A stretch of DNA of 27,023 nt from Promethearchaeota archaeon (GTDB lineage Archaea > Asgardarchaeota > Lokiarchaeia > Sigynarchaeales > SOKP01), in NCBI GenBank assembly GCA_019057975.1, contig JAHLWJ010000018.1:1-27023 (forward strand). The letters are read 5' to 3'. A program made the translations under genes and the position numbers. Within the stretch, counting starts at the first letter, position 1. Each line of letters begins with the position of its first letter. Shown here in pieces: positions 1 through 8,090 of the stretch. The notes beneath the pieces are model-generated. The model worked only from the letters and a program-made list of their open reading frames with translations. It was not told where the DNA came from and searched no databases.

Positions 1-418
1 ATGATGTGGCGATCCTTATATAGGTTATATCTGCATGCCACAGCTGATCTATCCTGTATGGCACAAGGCCATCTATTAAGTTGGGATACTTTCTAAGACT
101 GTGAGAGGAGTCTGTAGTGGCTTTAAAAGCCTTTCTGGCCCTGCACAGTAGGTTTTTATCTCTCATTAGCCTTAGAACCCTTTTATGGTTTACCTTAATA
201 TCGTCGCGGTGTAGCTGGACAGTTACTCTTCTGTAGCCATAAGAGGGAAAGTCCAGGGCAATCTCTTCTATCCTTTCAGCAAGGTCCATGTCTGAAGGCT
301 TACCTTTGGGCTTGTAGTAATAAGTTGATTTGGATATTCCCACTATCTGGCACCCCCTTTTGACTGTTCCCAGTCTCTTGAGGTTACAATTGATAAATCT
401 TCTTTTTTTTCCTTGGTA
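1..418 (-). CDS. IS3-family transposase OrfB, partial (C-terminal part outside window)
   Basis: Catalytic integrase-type (rve, DDE) subunit of the IS3 transposase. Translated on the minus strand, the frame is open from 418 to the window edge without a stop. It has an HTH_21-like start (VGISKSTYYYKPKGKP), then YGYRRVTVQL and RVLRLMRDKNLLCRARK, typical of IS3 OrfB. The first catalytic aspartate appears at WHADITYI close to position 30. The later D and E residues would lie beyond the window. The frame is -1 relative to orfA, is closed by a stop at 419-421, and has no early ATG, so expression is expected only as an OrfAB fusion by frameshifting. No inactivating change is visible in this part. Confidence 0.85.
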
Positions 419-693
419 TTAAGATCCCTGATCTTTTTTAATATCTCATTTTCCAGGGTGAGCTTACCAAGTAACCTTTCAAGCTCCCTTATCCTTAATT
501 CAAGCTTTGCCATATCATTTGAACTTACATTTTCAAAGAACTTACCGGCCCTGTAGTCCTTCTTCCACTTGTTTATTAGTACCGGTGATATCTTGTACTC
601 TCTTGCCATCTCTGCCTGTGTGGACGTACCCGATACAATCGACTCTACTACCTGTTTCTTAAAATCATTACTAAAGCTTCTTCTTACTCTCAT
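343..693 (-). CDS. IS3-family transposase OrfA (HTH / leucine zipper)
   Basis: 116-residue DNA-binding subunit of an IS3 element, of usual length for OrfA. Residues 1-50 carry the HTH_Tnp_1 pattern (RRSFSNDFKKQVVESI, then a helix-turn-helix ending in INKWKKDYRAG). Residues 62-90 (LELRIRELERLLGKLTLENE) form a heptad leucine zipper used to multimerise with OrfAB. It recognises the terminal inverted repeats. Translation ends at 343, inside the orfB reading frame. A run of eight A residues near its 3' end is the likely frameshift site. The gene looks intact. Confidence 0.9.
   Translation of the reverse strand: MRVRRSFSNDFKKQVVESIVSGTSTQAEMAREYKISPVLINKWKKDYRAGKFFENVSSNDMAKLELRIRELERLLGKLTLENEILKKIRDLNTKEKKEDLSIVTSRDWEQSKGGAR
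403..409 (-). promoter_or_regulatory. Probable programmed -1 ribosomal frameshift site (A_AAA_AAA)
   Basis: On the minus strand an A8 run (403-410) spans two AAA codons of orfA, giving an A_AAA_AAA heptamer in the correct phase. Slipping back one base leaves orfA and enters the orfB frame, which becomes open just upstream at 418 and continues to the window edge. This is the standard IS3 arrangement for making the OrfAB transposase. I saw no clear stimulatory hairpin but could not fold the RNA. Confidence 0.65.
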
Positions 694-783
694 CTGATGA
701 GACCTCCTATCTCTTGACTTTCTCGTCTCACCAGCTATTCTATCTTTTAGTTAATACTGTGTCTAATTGTAGGGGTTCATCCC

Positions 784-873
784 AATAAGCGAATTTTTTA
801 TAAGAAAAAAGAAAATAAAAGCCTGCATCCCAATTTTGATAAAAAATATCCTAAGATGGAGTACTGGTCTTAA
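784..873 (+). repeat. Decayed gene tail, copy 1 of a direct repeat (deleted version)
   Basis: This stretch matches 2019-2148 nearly base for base over both ends, but lacks about 40 bases in the middle, between the ATTTTGATAAA and TATCCTAAGATGGA blocks. The other copy encodes a protein tail ending in YPKMEYWS. The deletion puts this copy out of frame, so it cannot code for that tail. The IS3 boundary lies only four bases upstream, and the stop codon of the minus-strand methyltransferase (870-872) lies inside the repeat. Confidence 0.75.
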
Positions 874-1742
874 GAAGTCCCAATAACATACCATTGGTCT
901 TTACCTAAGAGTAATTGTTTTATGATAAGATCTCTAATAATCCTACCTGTTAGTCTAAAAATACTTTTTGAATGAAAATCAAAATTTTTTATATAATAAA
1001 ATCCTGATGGTGCTGGCCAATAACTATATTTTTTTAATAATTTCCATCCTGAGTTTTCAAACATCTTTTTTATGGATTTTGATGAGAAAAAGTGAAGATG
1101 ACCAATAGGTCTAATCATATTCCACTTACCTTTTTGTATCTTGGCAATAAGAACATCCTTATTTGGGAAACACATACCAATGATTGCACCTTTATTGGAT
1201 ATTTTTTTTATCTTAATCATCATTTCTAAGGGATTTTCAAGATGTTCCATTACATCTTGCAATATTATTACATCAAATTTTATGCTATCTGGAATATATT
1301 TGATATCTTCTACAATATTTTTACCTGAAGGTTTCCATTTTGCTGGATCAATGCCGTAACTTAAATTAAATTTTCCTTTTAAAAAATTAAAAAGTTTTCC
1401 AGAGCCAACACCAATTTCAAGATAATTCAATTTTTTTGTATTTTTAATATTATATAAAAAACGATTAGCATATTTTTTTATATCTTTATTGGGCAATGTG
1501 CAGGTTTCTTTGCAGTATTTACTTGTAATAAATTCTGAACATTTTCTATAAAGTTCTATAAGGTAATTTTGTTTTGGCATAGGGTCAATCCACCAATGTT
1601 TGCAATACTTGCATTCCCTTAGATTTAAAGTTTCAATGGAATTGGGATTTATTGTTTTAACAATATCTATTAATTTTGATGTACTTTTACAGATTGGGCA
1701 ATTTTTATGATTATATAGTTGATCTTTTTTTAATTCTTCCAA
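870..1742 (-). CDS. Class I SAM-dependent methyltransferase with N-terminal zinc ribbon
   Basis: 290-residue predicted methyltransferase of the Methyltransf_23 / UbiE-like type. An N-terminal zinc-ribbon pattern is formed by C15, C18, C44 and C47 (CPICKS and CKYC). Motif I for S-adenosylmethionine is LEIGVGSGKL at about 108-117. A post-motif LQDVMEHLENP is at 161-171, and the common GHLHFFS element at 214-220. Proteins of this build are frequent in surface-glycan loci and usually act on sugars or sugar nucleotides, but the substrate cannot be read here. The start is TTG at 1742, with AAGGA about 12 bases upstream on the minus strand. It faces away from the main operon and is isolated between two broken gene tails, so it may be a survivor of an older gene set. 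Confidence 0.8.
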   Translation of the reverse strand: MEELKKDQLYNHKNCPICKSTSKLIDIVKTINPNSIETLNLRECKYCKHWWIDPMPKQNYLIELYRKCSEFITSKYCKETCTLPNKDIKKYANRFLYNIKNTKKLNYLEIGVGSGKLFNFLKGKFNLSYGIDPAKWKPSGKNIVEDIKYIPDSIKFDVIILQDVMEHLENPLEMMIKIKKISNKGAIIGMCFPNKDVLIAKIQKGKWNMIRPIGHLHFFSSKSIKKMFENSGWKLLKKYSYWPAPSGFYYIKNFDFHSKSIFRLTGRIIRDLIIKQLLLGKDQWYVIGTS

Positions 1743-1946
1743 TCAATCTTATTCCTTATTATTAATATATTTATTTCAATTCAGTTTTAATTTTTTAATT
1801 CTTTTATATAATACTGTACATATAATAAAATTTCAGCATAAATTATCTGTATTTTATCACTATTTTAAAAAGTTATTATTAAAATTTTTGTAATTTATTT
1901 TTATTTAAATTATGATTTGTATTATCTAAAAGAATGAGGAGGGTAA

Positions 1947-2148
1947 ATGCACGATTCGGCGATTGATAAGATGAAAGCTTTTGTAAATGAATACTTTAGA
2001 AAAGGAAAGGTTATCTAAAATAAGTGAATTTTTTGTTAGAAAAAGAATAATAAAAGCTTGCATCCCAATTTTGATAAATAATATCTTTGGTAAAAAAGCT
2101 GCAAAGATAATTTTTAAAATATATCCTAAGATGGAATACTGGTCTTAA
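1947..2148 (+). pseudogene. Fused gene remnants: methyltransferase start joined to an unrelated C-terminal tail
   Basis: Inside a 520-base stretch without an intact gene. A good ribosome site (GAGGAGGG, 1937-1943) precedes ATG at 1947. The frame reads MHDSAIDKMKAFVNEYFRKG and stops at 2016-2018. This opening resembles the N-terminus of class I methyltransferases from glycan loci (MHDxAI...FVxxY, followed in intact proteins by the SAM-binding motif). In the next frame an open stretch from 1987 to 2148 ends with a tail containing RIIKACIPILINNIFGKKAA and YPKMEYWS. It looks like the last 45-50 residues of another protein. I cannot name the second gene. Read together, these are two gene ends joined by a deletion. 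Confidence 0.6.
2019..2148 (+). repeat. Decayed gene tail, copy 2 of a direct repeat (longer version)
   Basis: Longer partner of the repeat at 784-873. It retains about 40 central bases and an open reading frame to the stop at 2146-2148. Both copies are on the same strand and bracket the minus-strand methyltransferase gene, so that gene sits between direct repeats. Confidence 0.75.
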
Positions 2149-2264
2149 TTATTTAGTACTGTAGGTTGAATCACGAAATTATTATCTAAATTTTTAAAAG
2201 GGTAATTAAAAGTAATTTGAAAATTTTTAACGATATTGATGGAATTAAAATTTTATAAAATATG

Positions 2265-2627
2265 TCAGTCAATTTTTTTGATTTCGAAAACAACTGTACC
2301 ACCTCCAGTATATTTACAGGGGTCTAAACACTGAACAAAAGCGCTTTTGTCTTCTCCTTTAATTGTGTTATTGTTATCAATATTATTTTTATATGCATCA
2401 TCATATCTTTTATAATTTTTCTTTTTTGTAAGACCTAAATTGGCTGGATCTACATCATTACTTAATGCAACATAATAAGGAAAAATAGAGGCAAGTGAGT
2501 GCATGCAAATTGCATTTGTCTTCTGCAAATTAATTTTGTAGCCTTCATCCAGAACAATTTCATCGCCAATTTTATAAACTGGGCAATTGTCAACAATTTC
2601 TATTACCTTAATTATCAAGCTTTTCAT
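2265..2627 (-). CDS. TIGR04076 family protein
   Basis: 120-residue cytosolic protein without signal or membrane segment. It fits the TIGR04076 family of small proteins of unknown function: an N-terminal strand with C15 and VYKIGDE, the central INLQKTNAICMHSLASIFPY block (C41), DPANLGL, and the C-terminal QCLDPCKYTGGGTVVFEI block (C100, C104). The four conserved cysteines suggest metal binding or redox chemistry, but no activity is established that I know of. A Lys/Asn-rich insert at about 68-94 lengthens it slightly over typical members. It is divergent from the exporter genes and not obviously part of the glycan pathway. Confidence 0.8.
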   Translation of the reverse strand: MKSLIIKVIEIVDNCPVYKIGDEIVLDEGYKINLQKTNAICMHSLASIFPYYVALSNDVDPANLGLTKKKNYKRYDDAYKNNIDNNNTIKGEDKSAFVQCLDPCKYTGGGTVVFEIKKID

Positions 2628-3093
2628 TTTTTAGATTTATTAACCTTCTTATTGGTTTAGGTTTTAAAAATTTTAATGTATTTATATAAAAAAATCATTG
2701 GTTATGCTTTTATTATTATATTTTAAATAAAATTCTTAAATAAAGTAAGCTTAAAAGTAAAGACTCAGTAAATTGGTTCTTAATAATTGTAAATATTAAA
2801 TTATTTTAGTATTATAATCTATCTTGAAGTAGATTTTAAGTTGCCTTATATTTGAACATTATAAATTTAAGTAAAAAATAAAGTTGAGATTTGATTAAAA
2901 ATTTAAATAAAAGATTTAGTCTATAAAAAATAAGAAAACTAATTTGATATAAATGTGAAATATTATGAAACCAGGTTCAACACTATTCAAAAAGATGTTT
3001 ATAAAAAAATAAAGCTGAGGTAGAGTTTTGGTTTAATAACTAAAGTAGTTTTTAATAGGTGTCTTAATTAAACTATAGATTGGTATATTAAAT
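2628..3093. other. Gene-free leader upstream of the exporter operon
   Basis: 466 bases, overwhelmingly A and T, between the divergent TIGR04076 gene and wzm. It must hold the promoters for both directions if both are transcribed from here. A perfect TATAAT occurs at 2813-2818, but no good -35 box stands 16-18 bases upstream, so I do not call a promoter. No hairpin with a GC-rich stem, no tRNA and no protein-like frame were seen. wzm itself lacks a clear ribosome site. Confidence 0.5.
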
Positions 3094-3927
3094 ATGTCTC
3101 AAAACAGTGAAAATTTTCTAATAATAGAAGCAGGTAAAACTGAAAAGCATTACTGGTTTGATCTTTGGAGATATAGAGAACTTTTCTATTTTTTATCCTG
3201 GAGAGATATACTTGTAAGATATAAACAAACAGCCATAGGTGTTGCATGGTCTGTCATCCGTCCTGTTCTAACCATGATTGTATTTACTATTATTTTTGGC
3301 AGGATTGCAAAACTGCCTTCTGGTGATATCCCTTACCCTATTTTAGTATTTGTTGCAATGCTACCATGGCAATTATTTGCAAACTCATTAACACAATCTA
3401 GTATGAGTTTAATTGGAAATGCAAATATGATATCAAAAATTTATTTTCCCAGAATGATTATGCCAGCTAGTTCTATAATAGTAGCATTTATTGATTTTTT
3501 TATATCTTTTACAATACTTGGAATAATAATGGCCTGGTATAGATTTATACCCAGCTGGAGGATTATTTTTGTTCCGGTATTTTTATTAATTGCTTTTTTA
3601 GCTTCTTTCGGAGTAGGTCTTCTGTTCTCTGCTCTTAATGTAAAATATAGAGATTTTAAATATATAGTACCATTTGTTGTACAGTTTGGGTTATATGTAT
3701 CTCCAGTTGGTTTTTCAAGTGATGTTATACCAGATAAGTGGAGGCTTTTATACTCAATTAATCCAATGGTAGGAGTAATTGATGGATTTAGATGGTGTAT
3801 TATTGGACAAGATATAAGTTTTTATAAACCAGGGTTTATACTTTCAATAATATTGACAATTCTTATATTAATAATTGGTATAATTTATTTTAGAAAAACA
3901 GAAAGAACTTTTGCTGATAGAATTTAA
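3094..3927 (+). CDS. wzm: Polysaccharide ABC exporter, permease subunit (Wzm)
   Basis: 277-residue ABC-2 type inner-membrane permease that, as a dimer with Wzt, moves a finished lipid-linked polysaccharide across the cytoplasmic membrane. The N-terminal amphipathic part contains the family hallmark [19 protein letters not shown] (about 35-53), followed by roughly six hydrophobic segments (around residues 58-76, 90-105, 127-148, 160-185, 195-210 and 250-268). It ends in the usual short basic tail ([12 protein letters not shown]). Length is normal for the family. No strong ribosome site precedes the ATG. The ATPase gene follows after 5 bases, confirming the pairing. Confidence 0.95.
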   Translation: MSQNSENFLIIEAGKTEKHYWFDLWRYRELFYFLSWRDILVRYKQTAIGVAWSVIRPVLTMIVFTIIFGRIAKLPSGDIPYPILVFVAMLPWQLFANSLTQSSMSLIGNANMISKIYFPRMIMPASSIIVAFIDFFISFTILGIIMAWYRFIPSWRIIFVPVFLLIAFLASFGVGLLFSALNVKYRDFKYIVPFVVQFGLYVSPVGFSSDVIPDKWRLLYSINPMVGVIDGFRWCIIGQDISFYKPGFILSIILTILILIIGIIYFRKTERTFADRI

Positions 3928-3932
3928 TTTAT

Positions 3933-5228
3933 ATGAGTGAAGTAATAATTGCAGAAAATTTAGGTAAAAAATATATAATATCTCACCAGGCAGAAGCCCA
4001 ATATACTGCTCTTAGAGATGTTATTGCTGATGGTGCTAAAAGGCTAATTAGAAGAAAAAATCAAAAAATACCAAAAAGAGAAGATTTTTGGGCTTTAAGA
4101 AATGTATCTTTTAAAATTAATCAGGGAGAAAGAATAGGAATAATTGGAAAAAATGGTGCTGGAAAGACTACCCTTCTTAAGCTATTATCTCGTATTACAG
4201 AACCTTCAGAGGGTAGAATAAAAATAAAAGGAAGGGTAGCAAGTTTACTTGAAGTAGGTACAGGCTTTCATCCAGAATTAACAGGAAGAGAAAATATATA
4301 TTTAAATGGAGCAGTTTTGGGTATGACAAGATCTGAGATAAAGAAGAAGTTTGATGATATAGTTATTTTTTCTGGTGTAGAAAAATTTTTAGATACACCG
4401 GTTAAGCGTTATTCATCAGGTATGTATGTTAGATTAGCTTTTGCTGTTGCTGCACATTTAGAACCAGAAATTCTATTAATTGATGAAGTCTTAGCGGTCG
4501 GAGATGCAGAATTCCAGAAAAAATGTCTTGGCAAAATGGAAAATATATCTTCAAAAGAGGGCAGAACCGTGCTTTTTGTTAGTCATAATATGAATGCCAT
4601 AGAGCAGTTATGTAATCGTTGTTTATTAATTAAAAATGGTAATTTAAAAATAGATAGTAAAGATGTAAGAAAAGTAACTAGTGCATATTTGTTTGGTGAG
4701 AAATTGGAAAAAGATTCTAGCGAGTGGATTAATAATGGAAAAAATGAGTATAAAAATGAATGGATAGTACCAACGAGGTTTTTTATTACAAATTCAGATA
4801 GTTCAAAGCTGAGTATACCAATTAGTAATAATAATGATATTTGGTTGAATATTGAAATAGAAATTAAGGAATTTGATCTAGCTTTAATGATAGGTTATGC
4901 GCTTTATAATGAAAAAAATGATCTACTTTATTTTTCTTGTTATACCGATGTTGAAGAGAAGTTTTGGCCTAATTTAGATGAAGGGAAGTATCATTTTAAA
5001 ACAAAGATACCAAAGAGATTTTTAAATGAAGGTAAATATAGAGTTGAACTTATAGCATGTTTATATAAAAGGTTTTGGATTTTTGAGCCTGGAATTAATT
5101 GTCCTACAATTAATATTATAATTCAGGGTGGTTTAAGTGATTCACCTTATTGGAGGGAAAAAAGGCCAGGGATTTTAGCACCTGCTTGTGAGTGGATAGT
5201 AAAACCTATTACAGGTATTAATAATTGA
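3933..5228 (+). CDS. wzt: Polysaccharide ABC exporter, ATPase with C-terminal glycan-binding-like domain (Wzt)
   Basis: 431-residue ATPase partner of Wzm. Walker A is GKNGAGKT (72-79), the signature is YSSGM (160-164), Walker B is ILLIDE (180-185), and the switch histidine is H218. The N-terminal ATPase part ends near residue 255. The remaining 170 residues match in size and beta-rich pattern the Wzt C-terminal domain, which in the E. coli O8/O9a systems binds the capped non-reducing end of the glycan before export. A long Wzt therefore argues for a chain that carries a terminal modification. I infer the binding role from family knowledge; the residues contacting sugar cannot be picked from this sequence. 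Confidence 0.95.
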   Translation: MSEVIIAENLGKKYIISHQAEAQYTALRDVIADGAKRLIRRKNQKIPKREDFWALRNVSFKINQGERIGIIGKNGAGKTTLLKLLSRITEPSEGRIKIKGRVASLLEVGTGFHPELTGRENIYLNGAVLGMTRSEIKKKFDDIVIFSGVEKFLDTPVKRYSSGMYVRLAFAVAAHLEPEILLIDEVLAVGDAEFQKKCLGKMENISSKEGRTVLFVSHNMNAIEQLCNRCLLIKNGNLKIDSKDVRKVTSAYLFGEKLEKDSSEWINNGKNEYKNEWIVPTRFFITNSDSSKLSIPISNNNDIWLNIEIEIKEFDLALMIGYALYNEKNDLLYFSCYTDVEEKFWPNLDEGKYHFKTKIPKRFLNEGKYRVELIACLYKRFWIFEPGINCPTINIIIQGGLSDSPYWREKRPGILAPACEWIVKPITGINN

Positions 5229-5376
5229 TTAATATTATTTTACATCTAAAAAATAAAAATAATCAATGGAAAAGATATAAATGTGATTGCTCTGACTCAG
5301 ATTAATATAAATCGAGTGATGATTTATATAATAGGTAAAAAAATATTAGAATTAATTTTTACTTTAAAAATTTTTT

Positions 5377-6123
5377 ATGAAAATATTATTGAGTATACTT
5401 AAAAAAATAATAAGAAAATTTTTTTATATTCTTAAAAATTCTCAATTTTTTACTTATATTTCTTTTTTCAAAAATGTTTTTAACCTCAATTATTTTTCCA
5501 TATCGTTTTCTCAAGAAGGTGAAGATATGATTCTAAAAACAATTATCAATAATGAATCCAGTAGATTTTATATAGATATTGGAGCACATCATCCCAAAAG
5601 ATTTTCAAATACTTACTATTTTTATAAGCAAGGTTGGAAAGGTATAAATATTGATCCGTTGCCGGGAGTTATGAAACTTTTTAGCAAAGTAAGACCAAGA
5701 GATATTAACTTAGAGATTGCAATAGGAATTAGAAATGAGGAATTAACATATTATATGTTTAACGAGTCAGCACTAAATGGTTTTTTAGATGAAGAGAAGT
5801 TAAATGATATTATTAAGAATGGTTATATACTATTAAGCAAAAAAAATATTAAAACAAGGACATTAAAAGAAGTTTTAGAAAAATATATGACTAGTAATAT
5901 TATTATCGATTTTATGACAATAGATGTTGAAGGAATGGAATTAGATGTATTAAAATCTAATAATTGGGAAAAATATAATCCTGAAATTTTGCTGGTTGAA
6001 TTTTACGGTAATACTACTTTTGAAAAAATTGGGGAAAATCCAGTATATAATTTTTTGCAAAAAAAAGGCTATACATTAATTGCAAATACTAGAAGAACTT
6101 TCTTTTTTAAAAAAAATAAATAA
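5377..6123 (+). CDS. FkbM family SAM-dependent methyltransferase
   Basis: 248-residue methyltransferase, usually acting on hydroxyl groups of sugars in surface glycans. FkbM hallmarks in order: SQEGED (45-50), the SAM-binding YIDIGAHHP (65-73), NIDPLPG (91-97), and TIDVEGMELDVL (181-192), followed by PEILLVEFYG. The N-terminal 35 residues are hydrophobic and basic and could touch the membrane. It is separated from wzt by 148 bases with no visible gene. Because it follows a Wzt with a glycan-binding-type extension, it is one candidate for the enzyme that caps or decorates the exported chain, but other methyltransferases in the locus are equally possible. Confidence 0.88.
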   Translation: MKILLSILKKIIRKFFYILKNSQFFTYISFFKNVFNLNYFSISFSQEGEDMILKTIINNESSRFYIDIGAHHPKRFSNTYYFYKQGWKGINIDPLPGVMKLFSKVRPRDINLEIAIGIRNEELTYYMFNESALNGFLDEEKLNDIIKNGYILLSKKNIKTRTLKEVLEKYMTSNIIIDFMTIDVEGMELDVLKSNNWEKYNPEILLVEFYGNTTFEKIGENPVYNFLQKKGYTLIANTRRTFFFKKNK

Positions 6124-6232
6124 ATTCCTATTAGAAATTCATTTTTTAATAAAATTTTAGGCCGTTTAGTTGCATTTATTTAAAAGCTATTTTGCAAGTT
6201 TTGTCAGTCTATAAAAAAGGTTAAAATAAGGT

Positions 6233-6650
6233 ATGGAATTATACACTATTGCAGAAATGGCTAGAATGTTAAAAATACCTGAAAGCACACTAAGGTATTA
6301 CAGGGATAGACATTTAGAATATCTACCTTAAATAGGATCAGGCCATAAGAGACGCTACAGGAAAGAGGCATTAGAGGCCTTGTGGTTAATTTGCGAACTT
6401 GCAAATAACAGCAGAACCGCAGAAGAGAGATTGAAGAGCAATTACAAGCACGTTTTAACAAGCAAATAGAGGTTAATGAAGTAACCGCAGTAACAACAGC
6501 AGGGGAACAGCAGTTAAAAATATTCAATGTTTTAGATAAAATAGCAGACCAAAAAAAGAGATCCAGGAACTTCGGGAAGATGTAAAAGAGTTAAAAAAAT
6601 ATATTAAAAATAACAGGCTTTCCTGGTGGCAAAAATTAATAATAAAATAA
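6233..6650 (+). pseudogene. Decayed MerR-like helix-turn-helix regulator
   Basis: The frame starting at ATG 6233 reads MELYTIAEMARMLKIPESTL then RYYRD, the winged-helix DNA-binding start of MerR-type proteins. It is interrupted by an in-frame TAA at 6329-6331. The same frame continues with GHKRRYRKEALEALWLICEL, then needs a shift near 6421-6430 (an apparent 2-base insertion) to reach EEQLQARFNKQIEVNEVT. A second shift in the A-run at about 6551-6557 is needed to reach KKEIQELREDVKELKKYIKN, a coiled coil, ending in NRLSWWQKLIIK at the stop 6648-6650. Three separate lesions with otherwise coherent protein show a dead gene of about 138 residues. The radical SAM gene begins 14 bases later. Confidence 0.85.
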
Positions 6651-6663
6651 TAAATATCAAAAA

Positions 6664-7731
6664 ATGTTAGAAATTTTTAAAAAAATAGCAAAGACGACAA
6701 AATTTATAGATAATAGCATTAAAAAGAGAGGTCTTATTATTACCTTGAAATTATCAGTGCTTTTCTTAATAAAGAAAATTAAAGAGATCCTAAGCAAACA
6801 AAAAGATATAAAAATATACTTCAAACAAATTATATTTAAGCAAAAAATAGCACCTACTTCTATATATATTGAACCAACAAACATTTGCAATGCTAACTGT
6901 ATTTTCTGTGCTTACCAATTTTATAATGCAAAGAGGGGGTTTATGGATTTTGAAACTTTAGATAGTGTCTTAAAAGAATCTAAGTCAATTGGTATAGATT
7001 ATATAAATTTAACCCCATTTGCTGGTGAAATACTTACAGATAAAAATATAATAAATAAAATAAAACTAATTAAAAGCTATAAATTCACAAGTATCGAAAC
7101 ATATAGTAATTTATTAAATTTACACCAATTTAATATAATGGAATTTTTAAATTGTGGCTTAACAGAGCTACATATTTCTGCGGCACCATTAGATAAAAAT
7201 TTATTTGAAAGAATATTTCGAGTTAAGAAGTATGATATATTTTTAAAAAATTTACAAAATTTGCTTAAAAAATTTAACGAAGCTAACACTAAAACAATAA
7301 AAAAAATTTCTATCTCTTTTAGATCACCAATAACTCTTAATGAATGTATCAATTTACCTGATTATAAAAACTATATAGAAAAACACGTTTCTGAAAATGT
7401 TAATGTAAGTGCGATGAATACTTTTGACAGTTGGATGGGTGTTATAAAAGAGACAGATTTAATAAAAGGTATGAAGATAGCAAAACCAAACGGGAAAAAA
7501 CTAATACCTTGCAGCAGACTAAGCAACGTACAAGTATTATCAAATGGAGATATGAGGATTTGTGGTTGTAGGTTTAATAATAAAAGTAAAAAAGATATTT
7601 TCTACATTGGGAATATTAAAAATATAAGTATTAAAGAAGCTTACAACTCCAATATTGTACATGAAATTAAAAAAAGCTTTTTAAAAAATAATCCACCAAT
7701 AGAATGTCAAAAATGTTCTTGGTATTCATGA
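6664..7731 (+). CDS. Radical SAM protein with SPASM-like C-terminus
   Basis: 355-residue radical SAM enzyme. The [4Fe-4S] motif C-x3-C-x2-C is at C75, C79 and C82 (CNANCIFC), preceded by YIEPTN as usual. The C-terminal third holds a cysteine set typical of SPASM/twitch auxiliary clusters: C283, C300, C302, C348 and C351, with NGDMRICGC and IGNIKN...SIKEAYNS. The N-terminal 60 residues are a basic, partly hydrophobic extension. It lies among glycan genes, so a sugar or lipid-carrier substrate is possible, but nothing in the sequence tells the reaction. No clear ribosome site precedes the ATG, and the start could lie a little downstream. Confidence 0.85.
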   Translation: MLEIFKKIAKTTKFIDNSIKKRGLIITLKLSVLFLIKKIKEILSKQKDIKIYFKQIIFKQKIAPTSIYIEPTNICNANCIFCAYQFYNAKRGFMDFETLDSVLKESKSIGIDYINLTPFAGEILTDKNIINKIKLIKSYKFTSIETYSNLLNLHQFNIMEFLNCGLTELHISAAPLDKNLFERIFRVKKYDIFLKNLQNLLKKFNEANTKTIKKISISFRSPITLNECINLPDYKNYIEKHVSENVNVSAMNTFDSWMGVIKETDLIKGMKIAKPNGKKLIPCSRLSNVQVLSNGDMRICGCRFNNKSKKDIFYIGNIKNISIKEAYNSNIVHEIKKSFLKNNPPIECQKCSWYS

Positions 7732-7740
7732 TAAGAAACA

Positions 7741-8090
7741 ATGATTTTTAAAATAATAGCTGCTTTAATTCCAAAAAGTATTAAAACTGAATTATCAGTT
7801 TTTAAAAAAATAAGCGTAGATTATGGTCAGTTTAGATCTTTTAAAAAAGCTATGAGTATAGACAAAGATGGTCACCCATTCTTTGATATACTTATCCCTC
7901 AATTGAATATTTAATGCAATTTGAATATGAAGATAAGAATGTTTTTGAATGGGGATCAGACAATTCTTCATTTTTTTGAGCTAAAAGAGCTAAAAGCGTT
8001 ATCTCAATAGAAGATGATGCAAAGTGGTTTGAAAAAGTAAAATCTGAAAAAAGAAAGAATATTAAAATATATCTATTCAGATGGGCCTAA
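7741..8090 (+). pseudogene. Decayed class I SAM-dependent methyltransferase, N-terminal part
   Basis: From ATG 7741 the frame gives an N-terminal region containing SVFKKISVDYGQFRSFKKAM and DKDGHP. A frameshift between about 7877 and 7893 is required to continue with YPSIEYLMQFEYEDKNVFEW, then GSDNSSFF, a TGA at 7977-7979 where a tryptophan codon is expected, then AKRAKSVISIEDDAKWFEKV. This order (GxP..YP.IEYL.Q, VFE.GSGNSS.FWA.RAK.V.S.E.D..W) is that of a methyltransferase family common in glycan loci. The C-terminal half is missing: the frame runs into a glycosyltransferase fragment near 8060-8075 and stops at 8088-8090. Confidence 0.8.

Larger units (their letters stand above)
1..779 (-). 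mobile_element. IS3-family insertion sequence, right part only (rest lies beyond the window edge)
   Basis: An IS3-type element on the minus strand, made of orfA (343-693) and a frameshifted orfB that runs off the left edge. The orfA-proximal end reads, on the minus strand, TGAACCCCTACAATTAGACA from about 779 inward. It starts with the TG typical of IS3 termini, so I place the element boundary at 779. The other end and the target duplication cannot be seen. The element is clearly richer in G+C than its surroundings, which fits recent arrival. It is inserted directly beside a decayed gene tail (784-873). Confidence 0.85.
1743..2264. other. Stretch without an intact gene
   Basis: Extremely AT-rich. 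Apart from the joined gene remnants at 1947-2148 I see no complete gene, RNA or clear terminator. The GAGGAGGG ribosome site at 1937-1943 is one of the best in the window, which suggests the lost methyltransferase was once well translated. Confidence 0.5.

Noticed and set aside
403..410. A8 run in the transposase as a disabling frameshift
   Set aside because: The phase, the heptamer and the open orfB frame are those of normal IS3 programmed frameshifting, so the element is not judged broken on this basis.
1141..1359. 72-residue plus-strand frame
   Set aside because: Lies opposite the minus-strand methyltransferase, which has clear SAM motifs; no ribosome site or known domain.
2813..2818. Perfect TATAAT as a promoter for wzm
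   Set aside because: No acceptable -35 box at the right distance (nearest TTGTAA leaves a 20-base spacer), and such boxes arise by chance in DNA this AT-rich.
6261..6527. 88-residue open frame on the minus strand
   Set aside because: It is antisense to the decayed MerR-like gene, whose plus-strand remains give a recognisable protein; this frame has no family resemblance.
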